From Anarhynchus alexandrinus (Eukaryota; Chordata; Aves; Charadriiformes; Charadriidae), in assembly GCA_008711295.1 (NCBI GenBank), contig VUYV01000037.1:963549-1027548 (forward strand): a DNA stretch of 64,000 nucleotides, given 5' to 3'. Positions 1 through 12,480 of the stretch are shown here, one piece after another; positions within the stretch are counted from its first letter, which is position 1, and each line of letters begins with the position of its first letter. The translations under genes and the position numbers were made by a program. Below the pieces are notes generated by a model. It did no database searches and was not told where the DNA came from. It saw nothing but the letters and a program-made list of their open reading frames with translations.

Positions 1-432
1 AAAAGCTCTGCCTAATGAAATAAATATTTTATTAAGTTGCTTGTTATCAGCTCTGATGTAGTAACAGGCATTTTTTTCTTTCTGCCCTCCCCAGCACTTC
101 CCCAGCATCCGTTTAGGCACCAGCCAGGAAATGTCAGTGTTTCACAAAACCAGTAACTGTGTGTTCTTAAGATCAAGAAGTCAGCTTTTGTTAACAGTAC
201 TTGTTTTGGTTGTTGTTTTTCTTTCTAAGGGCAAAGCAGTACAGCTGGGTGTTGGTCCAATGCAAAACATACTGGGAAAAAAATGTCCAGCTTTGAATGA
301 ATGAGGCAATACTTGACAGCAGGTATTTATTGTCCCAGCTGTTGATACTGACAGTGCCTTAATGTGGATTTTAACACTGAAAAGTATTTTCCATTGAATT
401 AAAAGCACTATTTAGAGAAAAAATTAAGAGAG
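1..432. other. Non-coding AT-rich sequence
   Basis: I see no gene or recognisable repeat here. The stretch is AT-rich with short homopolymer runs, and its short open frames resemble no protein family I know. Confidence 0.6.
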
Positions 433-490
433 TTCACAGAATCACAGATTGGTTGAGGTTGGAAGGGACCTCTGGAAATCATCTGGAGTG
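433..490 (-). mobile_element. CR1 LINE, 3'-terminal fragment
   Basis: On the plus strand this reads as the reverse complement of a CR1 3' end: a short ACAGAATCACAG-type terminal repeat, then GGTTGAGGTTGGAAGGGACC, then a weaker match to the usual ATCATCTGGTCCAAC block. CR1 is the dominant non-LTR retrotransposon of birds and is usually truncated at its 5' end. Similarity fades after about position 490, so only about 60 bases remain and no coding sequence is present. The element points to the minus strand, like the other three CR1 copies in the window. Confidence 0.85.
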
Positions 491-3400
491 AAAAAAGGGT
501 CAGACCTGTATGGGTATAATGGGACTTTAATCATCCTTTTTGCTGAGCCGCAACAGTCTGGCAGCCAAAGACCACTCAGCCATGAGCTTGTAGACCTCCG
601 CAACAGGGGCCCAGGTGCCTTTTTTTCAACAAGCACATCCTTGTGACCCAGCTCGCTCTACTGAAAACAAGCCTCTTCACATGTGCTACAACAGGTACTC
701 TTACACACAGCTCGCCCAGATATGCCCTTCGTCATTAACCTTCTGACATAGCACAGAAAACACAAGATACACTTCAGGATGTAAAAAGACTGGTTAAAGC
801 AAACAAACGAAAAAAAAGGCTTGTGTTATGACAATTCATGCATGTCATATGCGTGTCAGGTGTGTCATATGCCCACATTTCAGTTTGGTGGCTACAATGA
901 TTCCTTGTTTCATATGCTGGGCATCAAAATAGGGAAGCAGGGCAAACACTTCCAAGAAAATTCAAATATTGATTATCTTCATCAAGCAAATATGATTAAA
1001 ACCAAAAGAGTGTGTGTTTGCGGATATGTTATCTGATACAGGTTATAGAAACAGTGTATTGTTTCTTATCTCTACCTGTTTAAATAATGAAACAAATCCA
1101 CACGTGGGTGACTAGGACTTCACAAGGACTATTAGTTACAAGAGAATCATCAGTATTATCCAAGAGGGAAACTAACTGCAGATAAGTATATCCAACAGTA
1201 TTTAATGTAACAGACACTTGTAAACCAACATAACGGAACTGCTGAAAGGTTTCTTATCGTTTATCACAGTATTCCTTCAATGAGTTTTAAACCCTGAACA
1301 ATATTAGAGCATTGGCAATTTTAACACCAAAGGAAAAAAAATTCTTTATCATCCTCTAAGCACTGATGCAATGGACAGCAATTACCCTTTGGAATCATCA
1401 CTGCTAACTTGAGCTCTTTGAAGATGAGAAGTAACTGAATGGGAAAAGCACATTTGGGGTTGGTTGTTTTTTTTTTTCTAAGACCCAACTAAAAACTTGG
1501 TTGTGACTCTGGAAGATGTTGAGTTCCTTTTGAGAAGCTGGTCAAAGAAAACAGCTACTTAACTCCGAAGACATGAACAGCCAAATCCACACAAACACGA
1601 GCACTTATGTGCTTAACACTGATTTTGGAAAGTACTCAGACAGATTAGGGAGATGGGGTTTGGCACCCAGCAACATCAAGGCATCAGGCAATACACATCA
1701 GGAAACAGGCTGGGTATTTAAAGCTAAAGAGATACTGAAAACACCAGAGCAGGCATTAAATGCCAGCAGAATTCAGCTATCATGACCCTATAAGAAGCAT
1801 TATGCTTGTTTAAAACAGACAGAGTTTTTCCTTATGAATGAGTGAGGAAACATGTCAGCACTTCATAAATCCTCTCTCCTACAAACATTAACAACTAATA
1901 TGGTCCTACTCCTTTCTAATTCCATAGAAGTCAAATGTTTTCCTTACCAGTACAAAGAAATGAGCTATAATTAGAAACCAGCCAAGTTAACCTGTTCCAT
2001 CTGACCAAGGTTGCACGGGTTCTGCCACCTTATCAATAAAGAAATCCTCAGCCCCCTCCTTCCAGAGGACGGAGGTCAACACACGCTTCTCACTGGCATT
2101 TTGCTCTATAGTTCAGCCAGTCACGCACTGCACGGGATGCACAATTTTCCTACACATGCATATAGCTTGGCTTTCTACGCAACCCTAAGTGCGAGCTCAA
2201 GGCTGGGACCTCCATGAGTTTAGGTCCAAAAATCCCACGGAGCACTTTAACCACAGTTTTCAAAGTCCTGCAGCATAACCAAATAGAACTCTGGGTGCTG
2301 TGTGGCTGTTCATAACCAGACTACTCGACGCTGTTTATTTCACTGAAGGCTATTTCTGTTCTAAGATTCCAAAACATCCAGCTGTTTCAGTATTTTGATG
2401 GCTTTTTTACCCGCTTCCCACAGCAGAATACAGCTTTTGCATCTGTATGCTCCCTTCCTGTAAGCTTTGCTTGTAGCTTGATTTAGAACAATTTTAGCAC
2501 AAGCTTTTGAAAAAATTTAGGGAAATTTCAATCTGCAAGGCAGAGGTCTTGGAAAGTTATGTCCTTCTGAGAGCAGATGGTTTAAGAGATGCTACAGTGC
2601 ATAGTTTACAGGGGTTATCATGACTGTAAGCTTTACCTTAGGGAGGTTCACACTGAACATTTCTCTGAACATTTTCTATCATCGTCACTGCTAAAGGAGT
2701 ACACTGCAGAACATACAGAGGAAAAGCGTCTGCATTCTGAATGTACCAAAACACCTAGATTGCATCTAAATAATGATGACTAATAACCTTTTGTCAGCTT
2801 AGGAACTTCAAATGTGCTATACAAAGCAATAATAATGACAGTAATCATAATCATCAAAAATTTCTAGAATTTTTGATAGATATGCAAAAGAAATTTGTAC
2901 ATAGTCATACTTCTTTAAAATTCAAATGTCCATTATTAAACACATTATGGTTGTCACTTTAAGTAAATCAGACACCGCTTTCCAAGTCAGCAAAGCTTTC
3001 GAACTACATAAAAAAGCTGTTCCTAACACCAGCGTCTGCAAAGTTTGAGACCAAATGAGCAGTTCAAAGCTCAGTAACTGATGCAAAATGCTCCCGCAAA
3101 ATGAATTACTTGTGTCAGCACATCAACCTTCCTACCTTCCCACCTCAGCCTCTGTTCCGATGCCCAGCTCCAAGAAGACAAAGGAAACCGCTAAGACCAA
3201 TAGCTCTGAAACGGGACCAGCAAAGCTCTGGCTCGCTTGGCAGCAGTAAGTGCATCTCTGCTTTTTAATCCGGTCCCTTTTAAATCAGGAAGGCTCCAAA
3301 ATCTACTAAAGAACTGGAAGGAGAATCCATGAAAGCCACCGGTAGCTTTGTACTGCATGGTCTTTGTTATAGCAAAATTTTCCTTTCAAAGGGAACGTCC

Positions 3401-6400
3401 TAAGCTGCTTTCCACAAATCACCACCCCAAAACATCACCTGTGATTTCAATGGCCTTCTAATCACACTAGTTTATGGAAACCCCAGCTTTTGGCTCAGAA
3501 TTACATAACTCTATTTCTGGATTCGGTGCTAATCCAAAACCAGTCAGATTTGTTTTGCAAGCTGATTTGCGGGTTTAAATTCTCAAGTCCTTTGAGTAAA
3601 TCTTACAGGTTTTAAAAAGTTACATACACAGTGGTGTTGATGTAAGTAGCAAAAAGCGTAGCCTAATTCCAAGCAAGTATTTACAAATAGAGCTTAGGAA
3701 AAAAACACATATACCTACTTAAAAATGCTTGAATTGGTATAAGGCTCGCAGAAACAATGTTTCCATAAGATCTGGGTGTAACCACAGGTCAAAAGACATG
3801 TCCAGCATCGGTGAGTTGTGGTCAGCATCTGAAAAACCAGCTGTGTTTTTTATGGGCACCGGTCTGTGGGAAAAAAAAAGCTATCTTTCCCACAGTGGAT
3901 GCTGCAGCTGAAAGGCCACCATTAATGATTTACTTCGATGCAAATTTTTACAAAACATTGCTTAGGATAGTTCTCATAATTCAGAGGAAGAGATAAGATG
4001 GCCAACATATCTTCTTATAAATACTTTTGTTCAAGATGCAGCCATGACTAAAGGAACTACGATTATTTTTTTTTAACATACTGGAAAAATTAAAATAGTT
4101 ACCAACATACGGTGTGATTTTTTACAAATGGTCCAGAACATCTGCCAGGGAAGTGAGTTGTAGCTTACTAAAATTTGATGATACAAGCTATCTGCTAAGA
4201 GATGAGCAGCAAATGTGGGAAAACAGTTTCTGAGTCAATACTGCAATGAGTTTCAACTTTAAAAGGTACACTTAATTAATATAATAATCATCATCATCAA
4301 CAAAGCCTTTGTAGCTTGGTGAAACTTCTTACTCTTTCTGAGTTTAGCCTCTGGCTGCTCCTGCAGCATACTTCTGTTAGGCTTCTCAGTTGCACTCCCA
4401 AAGCACTTTTCCATTTGCTAAAACTTCTCCAATTGTTTTTTATCTTCTCGTTATGCTATTCAGCAATGCTGCTGTGTATCCAATAGCTTAAAGGGAATTA
4501 AAAGTTTCTATTAAGTCAAATAAAACCTATAGCTCAAAAATAATTATCTAAAATCCCCCAGTATGTTTTGCTACGAATCCTTTTTTCCTTTTTTAAAAAA
4601 AATTCAATAGATAGCACACTAAAAAAAGAGCTGGCCCTCTTGCTTTTTCATAACTTGATATTGACAGCGTGGATCAATATACCCCACAGGCTAATAGTGC
4701 AGAAAAAACACATAATTTATACATAAATGCTGAATAAAAGGCTAAACAGTGTACATTTTTCATACCAGAACTATGAGAGATTTTGTTTTGGTACTCTACA
4801 TAAGAGTATATTGCCCTGTCATCCTAGATTTTAAGTCAATGTCAAGTTGGCAGCGCACCAAGGGAGAAGCCCTTCTGAAAAAGCCAGGCTGGACTTTTGC
4901 TGCTCGTATCCTTCCCCTTGGGCGTTCTGCTGCTTCACTGCAGCAGACAGGCCTGGGAAATGGGGCTGCCATCGTGGTGGCACCGGAGTGGAGATGGCAA
5001 AGGGGGCCCAAACCTGCTGGCTCCTTCCAGGGGCACCTGGGAGGGAACTGTTTCTTATGGGGTGAGACATGGGCTCCCTTCCTACCACGGGCATCAACCG
5101 CCTCCCATCAGCCCGCGCAGGATTCAACCAACGAGAAGAAGCAACAGCAAGATGACAAGGAGATGGTCACTGCATCCCACCTGGTTAACTGCTGCTTCTG
5201 GAAAGGTGCATTCACAGCACCATGTTAAGGCTTCTCTGTGACCACCACTTAACAAAAAGCAGTACTGCACCCGAGTCCCTGACGCAGGCTGCTCCTCTCC
5301 AACTATGGAAAACACAGCGAGGAAAAAAAGTTTTCTTTCACACACATTATGTCTACATATGCTAGTAAAGTATACACTACCTTGTCTATAGGCAAGTATC
5401 CCTTGTAAGTGCATCCCTTTAGCTTTTGGTCTGTGAGGATCCATAAGCAGGTAAGAGGACAATGAGCCGATGGACCTTCCATGTACAGTTGTTTTAGGAG
5501 TTAGGCACTATCTAAGAAACATATGCCTTATTGATCTATGCTCCTACTCTTGCATCAAACCAGAGAAAAAATAGTTCAAGCAAGGCCCTAGCTTTGGAAA
5601 AGCAGCCAGTAAGTAGCATTTTCTTCCCCCCCTGGCACGAGCTAGATGCAAGGGAGCACACAAAGCATCATAGGAAAGTCTGACCCTGAATCCACCTACT
5701 CCTCATCAAATACATGGAAGGGCTCCATAGCCACGTTGGCAGAGCCAACAGCAGCACTGAAGCTACTTGGTTTTCCTCACTTGCTTTCTGCACCTTTGCT
5801 ACTGCCACTTAGTGAAAACCGTGTGGTTAACATACCTAAGGCTTGGCAGCACAGTAACAAATAGGAATTATCCATACCTCCCACTTGAAAGGTAAATAAA
5901 AAAAATACTGCATATCTTGATAAGTGAAAACTTAGTAACAATTTATATTTTACAATATATGTACTTCCCAAAACACGTATAGATTTCTTACATTTCTTTA
6001 AGCATGCAGAAGTCTCAAGAGAAAAATCAAGGTACCAGAAAGCAAACCAGAGGATCATTTTGCAAAGTATGAGGGGGAAAAAAAAATCACTTCTCACTCT
6101 GGTTAAAACCAAATAAATGCAATAGAAAAAAATTAGGAATTAGGAAAAACAAGGTAACACAAAATATTAGGAAAACTAATGTAGTTAAATCAATGCCACC
6201 ACAGTCCTGCTATGCAAAGGAATCAGCAGGCACTGTTCTAACCACTTTCCTCTTCTGAGTTGCCTGCATTCTGCCTACATGACCTCCTTATAGGAAGACC
6301 CACTTCCCTTCTGCCTGTCTAGGATCCTTCCAAGTTGAAAACTAATGCCTGAGAATTTTCAATAATGTAATTTTTTTAACCATGCTTGTCGTTCCTCTGC

Positions 6401-9400
6401 TTCGAATCATTATTTCCTCTGTCAAGGAATTCTAAAACAAAGAAAAAGACCAGATCTCTACTATTCAGTACATTCCAGATCTGCAAACCTCACCCTCTCC
6501 GTTGCCTGCACATTCACCTGGGCATTTGCTTACTCATGCGAAGCTATCCTAAGGCTCAGCTCCCTCGCTTCTGCTGCGGGCTGGCTATCCGCTATCAGCA
6601 TCCCCCTCTGCAGCAAACAGGGTTTCCAGCAAGCAGAGAAGAATCTGTGTGGAGAAGGCATCATTTTTGCTTCTCTTTCTTTATCAGTGCTCCGAAACAT
6701 TTGCAGAAGCTCCAGATGCATTCCTGTAATTATCCCATACAGCCCAATAAGTACGAAATAAAATATCTGGTGATTGCAAGTTTGATTGGCCACTTGCAGA
6801 AAGGCACAATGCAGCATCCACTGACACTCTGCCAGACGGGCACCTGAAATGGTGCCTCCAATGCTGTGTATCGCAGAAATGTCTTCTTCCTACCTGCCCT
6901 TCATCAAGGCTGCCGGGTCCACAGCTAATTAACAGGCAGTGTCCTGCCGCACTTCCATACAGCAGTCACACTTGCCAGACCTGCTGCTTGCTGGTTTTAG
7001 CAGTGTTTATTCTCAAGGAAACCAGCTAGATTTCACCAACCGAGCAAACCATAACTTGCGACTGTAATGTGTACAGAATATTATTTTCAGTGAATGAGCT
7101 TCATTTACTTGTGGCGAAAACCATGCACTAATCACTTAAAAAAAAAAAAAAAAAAGCCTTACAGAAATCACAACTCTAAAGGGCATAGATGAAGTACAGA
7201 TTTATCCTTCTGTAACACTGAGTGGGTGGAAAAAGCTGTAGATGCTTTCAACTGAAAATGTCCAGCCCTTCTGAGTTAGGGGAGCGGATTGGTAAATGGA
7301 AAGTGTCGGCTTTATGTGCCATCAGGTGGCTCTGGTTGGATGGACACCCCCCCACAGCTGACGATAGGTTGCTCCGTCTGTTTTCCAACTGCGTTCCCTA
7401 CTGGTAAGGGAGAGGACAAAGCGACACAGATGAGATGAATACAGCCTCCCCGAGGTATTGACAGGTCTTTGTTACCTGCAGACAAGACCTATCATTTCAC
7501 TGATAGCAGAATAACATAGGTGTGAGGGGGGGAGGAAGCTCATTGAAAGTATAATGCTATAAATCCTTATGATTTATGCTAAAGTAAGCGACTGACAGCT
7601 CCTCTGAGGTTCTCTTTTGATTTAATGGGCTCCTCACAGACACGGCTTTTTAAATTTCACAGATGCTTGTAGCCACTCCTGGTACTGGCAACTGCCTCCC
7701 GCTGTAGGAGGATGAGCTGAAGCAGATGTGCACTTTCACCAACAGCAGAAATCAGCACCACCTTCGCTTCTAAAAGTTTTGTCTTTGCCTGTCTTTCTTA
7801 ACCAGCATGCCAAAAAATTAACAGGTGCGTCAGCAGCACAAACTGCAAACTATACATAAAAAGAAAGAATTAACATTACACAGACTCTTATTCAATGGTG
7901 AGACATAGACATGCGGATATGGAAATACGTACGGCTGGTGTGACTTCAGTGCCCGTCATTTGTACTCGTGGATATTACTGACATGTGTGATGGTATGAAA
8001 TCTTGCCAAATATCAGAATCTGTTTCCACCTCATATGTATTTATATATGTACGTGCATATATAAGCTAGCATCTGATGTGCTATTACTTTTCTTCTTTGC
8101 ATGAATTCTTTATTGTTTTTACAAAAAAACCCACCATTGCTTAAAATAATGCTGCATATATAGAACAATGGTGGAAAGGATATGACCACTGCAGTGCAAA
8201 TCTGGTGGATGGACTCACAGCTTACAATTATTTTCCAATATAATATACCATTAGAACATATAGGTATTGTCCAGTTATTGAACAAATCGCTGTTTTTCTC
8301 AGCTGCCCTTTGAAGAAAACCATTAAGGGTTAGAAAATGCAAAGTATGCTTCCTATTAATTTTTTTAATTAATGTATGAACTACTTTCAAGAATTTTAAA
8401 CTCTAGGCATTTCTTTCTGCAAATATAGTGTTGCTATAAAGTTTAAAAGCAGCAGCATACCTTGTAAGGCCTATCTGTAGTTCCAAAAAGGGTACCAAAG
8501 AGTTACTGTAAGTGTGAGCAAGCAGAAGCAATACAGAAGTTCGATCTTTCAAATATTTATGCACATATTTATCTTCAAGAACAAACAGTCCCACAGCATG
8601 AGGACGAGGGCATAAAACATCAGCATTACTACTAGAGAACACTTATGCTGAGTAGGCTTCCCTCCCCGTTATTGTACATATTGTGGTAGCTTCCTGAAAG
8701 CACAGGACCCCATTTATAAGATAATAAAGAGGCACGATCGATGTGCCTCAGGAACCCAGCCTAGACCAACCTTCAGTGGAGCACTTCAGGACCCCCATGG
8801 AGCCACTGCTATCTTCAGGGTGTAACCCCTTCTCAATGAGCCCCCCATCTCCAGGCATGCAGCACGCGCCTCTGCCACAGATAAGACCCAGTACGTGGTT
8901 TGCAGGGACAGAGAAACTTTGACTACCTGGGTAATACACTACGCTGGATTTAGGGAATGCGTTTGCTACACGCCACTCATTTTGACACAGTCCTGAACAG
9001 CAGTATCAGAAATGATAGCGGCTGCAGAGACTTGGATGCTTGGAATTTTAGATTTCGATGTGAACGGTTGAGTAAGCAGCAATTCCTTCAGAGTAGCCCA
9101 CCTCAGTGAGATGTGTGGCTTCCAGCGCAGAGCGGCCACACTTACGCTGTCATTGAAACTCTCCGGAAACACATATCTTGGTGTGAAAGTTGGCCACTTT
9201 CTCTAAATACCTGTCAGAAGCTCTTTGCGGAGAAGGCAATCGTGTTTTAGTTAGCATGAGAGCTTCTGCAGTGCATTATGCTCTTGTAAACTGCATTAAT
9301 GCCCAACTGCACTTTTAAGTATGGTTCAACACGCTGTTTTGACCCACATATTTGGGCCGTAATTATCAATTTTCTTATCTAGGCACTGCTGCCACCAATA

Positions 9401-11612
9401 TCGCCACTTCTCCCTGAGCAGGCACACAGAAGACAGGTCTCCCAAGTTGTTATTTTGATTTGTGGCAGGAGCTTTTACCTGTACACTGCTAGTTATCCAT
9501 TTTTTTGACACTAACCATGTACTCGGAGCATTACCGTTTTGCAACAACCATCGAAGACAAGGTGTTTGCTATGTAGCCCTTACGTTGGCCGAGCACACAA
9601 GCTACTGCAGGGCCAGGCTGAAGCAGATCACCTACTGAAGGGCAGAGCCTTCATGCACATCTTTATACTGCAGTACTGCAAAGTAAATGAAAGGTACCTT
9701 ACTTCTTTCCTAAGAGCCATCTCATGCTTTCTGCAGAGAAACGGCACTCGCACAGGGCCTGGCAAGGGTCTGCTTCAGCTTTTGGTAAGTTAAAAGCATC
9801 CCTGAGCCAGTCGGTCACAAGTTGTCCTGCTGTGCTGTGGCTCTCAAAGCCATCATGCCTGAGGGGACTCCTGCAGCACTGAGGACCTACAACCCCTCCT
9901 AACCACTACTCTGTGTCAAGAGGAACGTGACTGTGCTGGGTACCTGGCAGAAAACACTTCTGAAAGGATAAAACAATCTCACAGCTACTTCAAGCCATCT
10001 CTTAGCATCAGGAGGGGTGCTAGGATGGCTCAGTGGGGCAAAGGATCTGGCCCCCAAAGACAAAAACTTGTTAATCTGTCTTTTGTGAGGAAGCAGAATG
10101 ATTTTTAATAGTCTCCAGCTTCTGTTAAAACACGCACTAATTAGCACACATATTTTAAAAAATGCTACTATACCTAATTATTCTGAAGAAATCCTGAAAA
10201 CTAATTATTAGTTCTGGAATCCTTTTTCCTTTTTGGAGCCAGATGGTGCCCTCCCTAAAATACCAAGGCTAGAGAATTATTTATGTGAGCTTTGACCATG
10301 TCTGAACAGCTCCGGGAATGATGTATGTTTTTAATGCCCTGATACTGACAACAAGCCTTTTTACTCTAAATTAATGGGAAACAAATGTCGCACGGTGAAG
10401 ATAAAAGTGACTTTGCAAAGTTTAATTCTTTAGAAGTTGCCTTTTTCAAGAGACCAGGGTCCTTGCAGAAATGTCAGAATCGGCTTGTCTTACAGAAACG
10501 GAGGGATGCCATGGCACGTACATGTGCTCACGACACGTGCGTAGTATGGGTTGTGTATGCATGGCGGGGGAGATCAATAGTATTTGGAATAATGTATCTA
10601 ATTTTAGGATGGTCTTAATTGGGTCTCACCCAAAAAAAAAACCCACCCCAAAACTCCACCACACAAAACCAACCAACCAACCAGAATGAACCAAGCCGCC
10701 CTCCAGCCAAGTAGCTGCTGCCTTTAGTTTCTCATAGGTATGAATCAGCTTCTTAGGCTGATTTGCCTTTTTTAACTTTTTTATGTGCATTTTCCCCCCT
10801 TAAATGCATTAGATATGCAAATTTAGTCTGAAAGATAGGTGTTCAAAGCCTAAACCAAATCCACAGAATTAAGTGACAGCAGTGAAGAGGCTGGGTTTTG
10901 AGATCTGATGCAGGCACCAGATGTAGCCCCCCCTGGAGTAGGGCTTCAGTGCACCCTCTGCTCACCAGCTGGTCTCTGGTCATTTCTTCCTGCCAGAGCA
11001 GGACGGGGACCTTGAACAGAAACCCACAGCTTCTGCACACGAGGGCTGTGAACCCAGACCTTCAGAAACAGCGCTCTCAAAAGTATCCTTTTACAAGAAG
11101 TCAGTAAGCACCTAAAAACATCAAACTTCCCACTTACAGGTTCCTGTTTTCACCAAGGGATCTGAACACAGTTTCCCATGAACATGCTATCATACTCGTT
11201 TTAAAACAGCAAAGCAAAGGCCTGCAGACATCCAGCACCTTGCCCACCATGCGTGAGGAGGGCTGCCAGCTGCAGCAGAGCCGGGATGGGTAGGAAGACG
11301 ACATGAACAGTTGGCACAAAGAAGCTTTGAGTTGGGTAACAGACCACCAGGCTGCAGAGCTGTAAGAGGGTTTCTGCAGCAGCATTCATGCTATACCCTT
11401 GGCATTATCTTAAGACACTGTTTAATAGGCATCATGCCTCTACTTTTAGGCTGAAATACAAACAAGTCCCTGAAAGTAGCTTCACACCTACACCTGCCTC
11501 CTGTGCATCAACAGCTGCTCCAAGAAATATTTTTCCTCTCTAGACAGTCCGCATATGTATCTGAAACTGGCTACTGCAGTATTGAAATGAGTCCAACATG
11601 AAAATAAGATCC
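491..11612. other. Non-coding sequence without recognisable gene
   Basis: About 11 kb of AT-rich DNA. A GC-richer patch at about 4,840-5,240 carries several overlapping open frames on both strands, the longest 159 codons (4,749-5,228, plus). None resembles a known family, and the mutual overlap argues for chance. There is an A18 run at 7,138-7,155. Two short inverted repeats are visible: CCACCATTG with CAATGGTGG (8,131-8,139 and 8,166-8,174), and GAGGCAC with GTGCCTC (8,729-8,735 and 8,743-8,749). A PBX/HOX-like TGATTTATG at 7,570 lies near a MEIS-like TGACAG at 7,593, which is suggestive only. A low-complexity AACC repeat lies near 10,666-10,682. Confidence 0.6.
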
Positions 11613-12448
11613 ATCATAGAATCATAAAATTTTTTAGGTTGGAAGGGACCTTAAAGATCGCCTAGTTCCAAATCCCTGGCCATGGGCAGGGACACCTCCC
11701 ACTAGACCAGGTTGCTCAAAGCCCCATCCAGCCTGGCCTTGAGCACTTCCAGGGATAGGGCCTCCACAGCTTCCCTGGGCAACCTCTTTCAGTGCCTCAT
11801 CACCCTCAGAATGAAAATTTGTTTCCTAATATCTATTCTAAATCTACCCTCCTCCAGTTTGAAGCCATTCCCCCTCATGCTCTTGTAAAAAGCGCCTCCC
11901 CAGCCCTTCAGATACTGGAAGGCTGCTATAAGGTCTCCCCTGAGCCTTCTCTTCTCCAGGCTGAACAACACCAACTCTCTCAGCCTGTCTGAATAGGAGA
12001 GGTGCTCCAGCCCTTGGGGGCCTCCTCTGGACCCGCTCCAACAGGCTCATGTCCTTCTTATGTTGAGGGCTCCAGAGCTGGATGCAATATTCCATGTGGG
12101 GTCTCATGAGAGTAGAGTAGAGGGGCAGAACCACCTCCCTCGACCTGATGGCCAATATTCTTTTGATGCAGCCCAGGATGCAGTTGGCTTTCTGGCCTGC
12201 GAGCGCACATTGCCTAGTCATGTTGAGTTTCTCATCAATCAACACCCCCCAAGTCCTTCTCCTCAGGGCTGCTCTCGATCCAATACCCAGCCTGTATTTG
12301 TGCTTGGGATTGTCCCAGCCCACATGCAGGACCTTGCACTTGGTCTTGTTGAACTTCATGAGGTTTACACAGGCCCACCTCTCAAGCCTGTCCAGGTCCC
12401 TCTGGATGGCATCCCTCCCCTCCAGTGTGTTGACCGCTCCACACAGCT
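11613..12448 (-). mobile_element. CR1 LINE, 5'-truncated copy
   Basis: An 836-bp CR1 on the minus strand. Its 3' end is at the left: a short ATCATAGAATCAT terminal repeat followed by TTAGGTTGGAAGGGACCTT, the diagnostic CR1 3' untranslated block. Rightward, the sequence follows the CR1 consensus I know through the end of the reverse transcriptase reading frame to the LCGAV(N/D)TLEGRDAIQRDLDR region, and stops abruptly after ACACAGCT. A full CR1 is about 4.5 kb, so roughly the last fifth is kept, which is typical of abortive target-primed reverse transcription. It is the best preserved transposon copy in the window. The right junction carries a short hairpin and tandem duplication, described separately. 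Confidence 0.97.
11702..12447 (-). pseudogene. CR1 reverse transcriptase C-terminal relic (broken)
   Basis: This is the end of the CR1 ORF2 polyprotein, whose intact form carries an endonuclease and a reverse transcriptase for retrotransposition. Reading leftward on the minus strand the frame is open through LCGAVNTLEGRDA, DRLERWACVNLMKFNK, CKVLHVG, LVDEKLNM-like LIDEKLNMTRQCAL, LGCIKR, REVVLPLYSTL, MEYCIQLWSPQHKKDM and LERVQRR. Near 12,012-12,022 about ten bases are missing relative to the family, and the frame shifts. The second frame continues with [37 protein letters not shown] and RVMRH, then hits TGA where the family normally has tryptophan (11,786-11,788). After that stop, similarity continues through RLPREAVEA and LDGALSNLV to the normal stop at 11,702. 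The catalytic core lies upstream and is absent. This is a dead relic. Confidence 0.93.
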
Positions 12449-12480
12449 ATTTAAAAAGAAATAGCTATTTTAAAAAAGAT
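12445..12480. repeat. Hairpin and short tandem duplication at the CR1 5' truncation point
   Basis: AGCTATTT (12,445-12,452) and AAATAGCT (12,459-12,466) form an 8-bp perfect stem with a 6-base loop, straddling the last CR1 bases. The unit AGCTATTTAAAAAGA is also repeated with two extra bases from 12,463. The first four bases of the unit are CR1 sequence and the rest is not. Confidence 0.7.

Noticed and set aside
4749..5228. 159-codon open frame on the plus strand, the longest outside transposons
   Set aside because: It lies in a GC-richer patch where stops are rarer, several frames on both strands are open at once, and no domain, signal peptide or family resemblance is visible.
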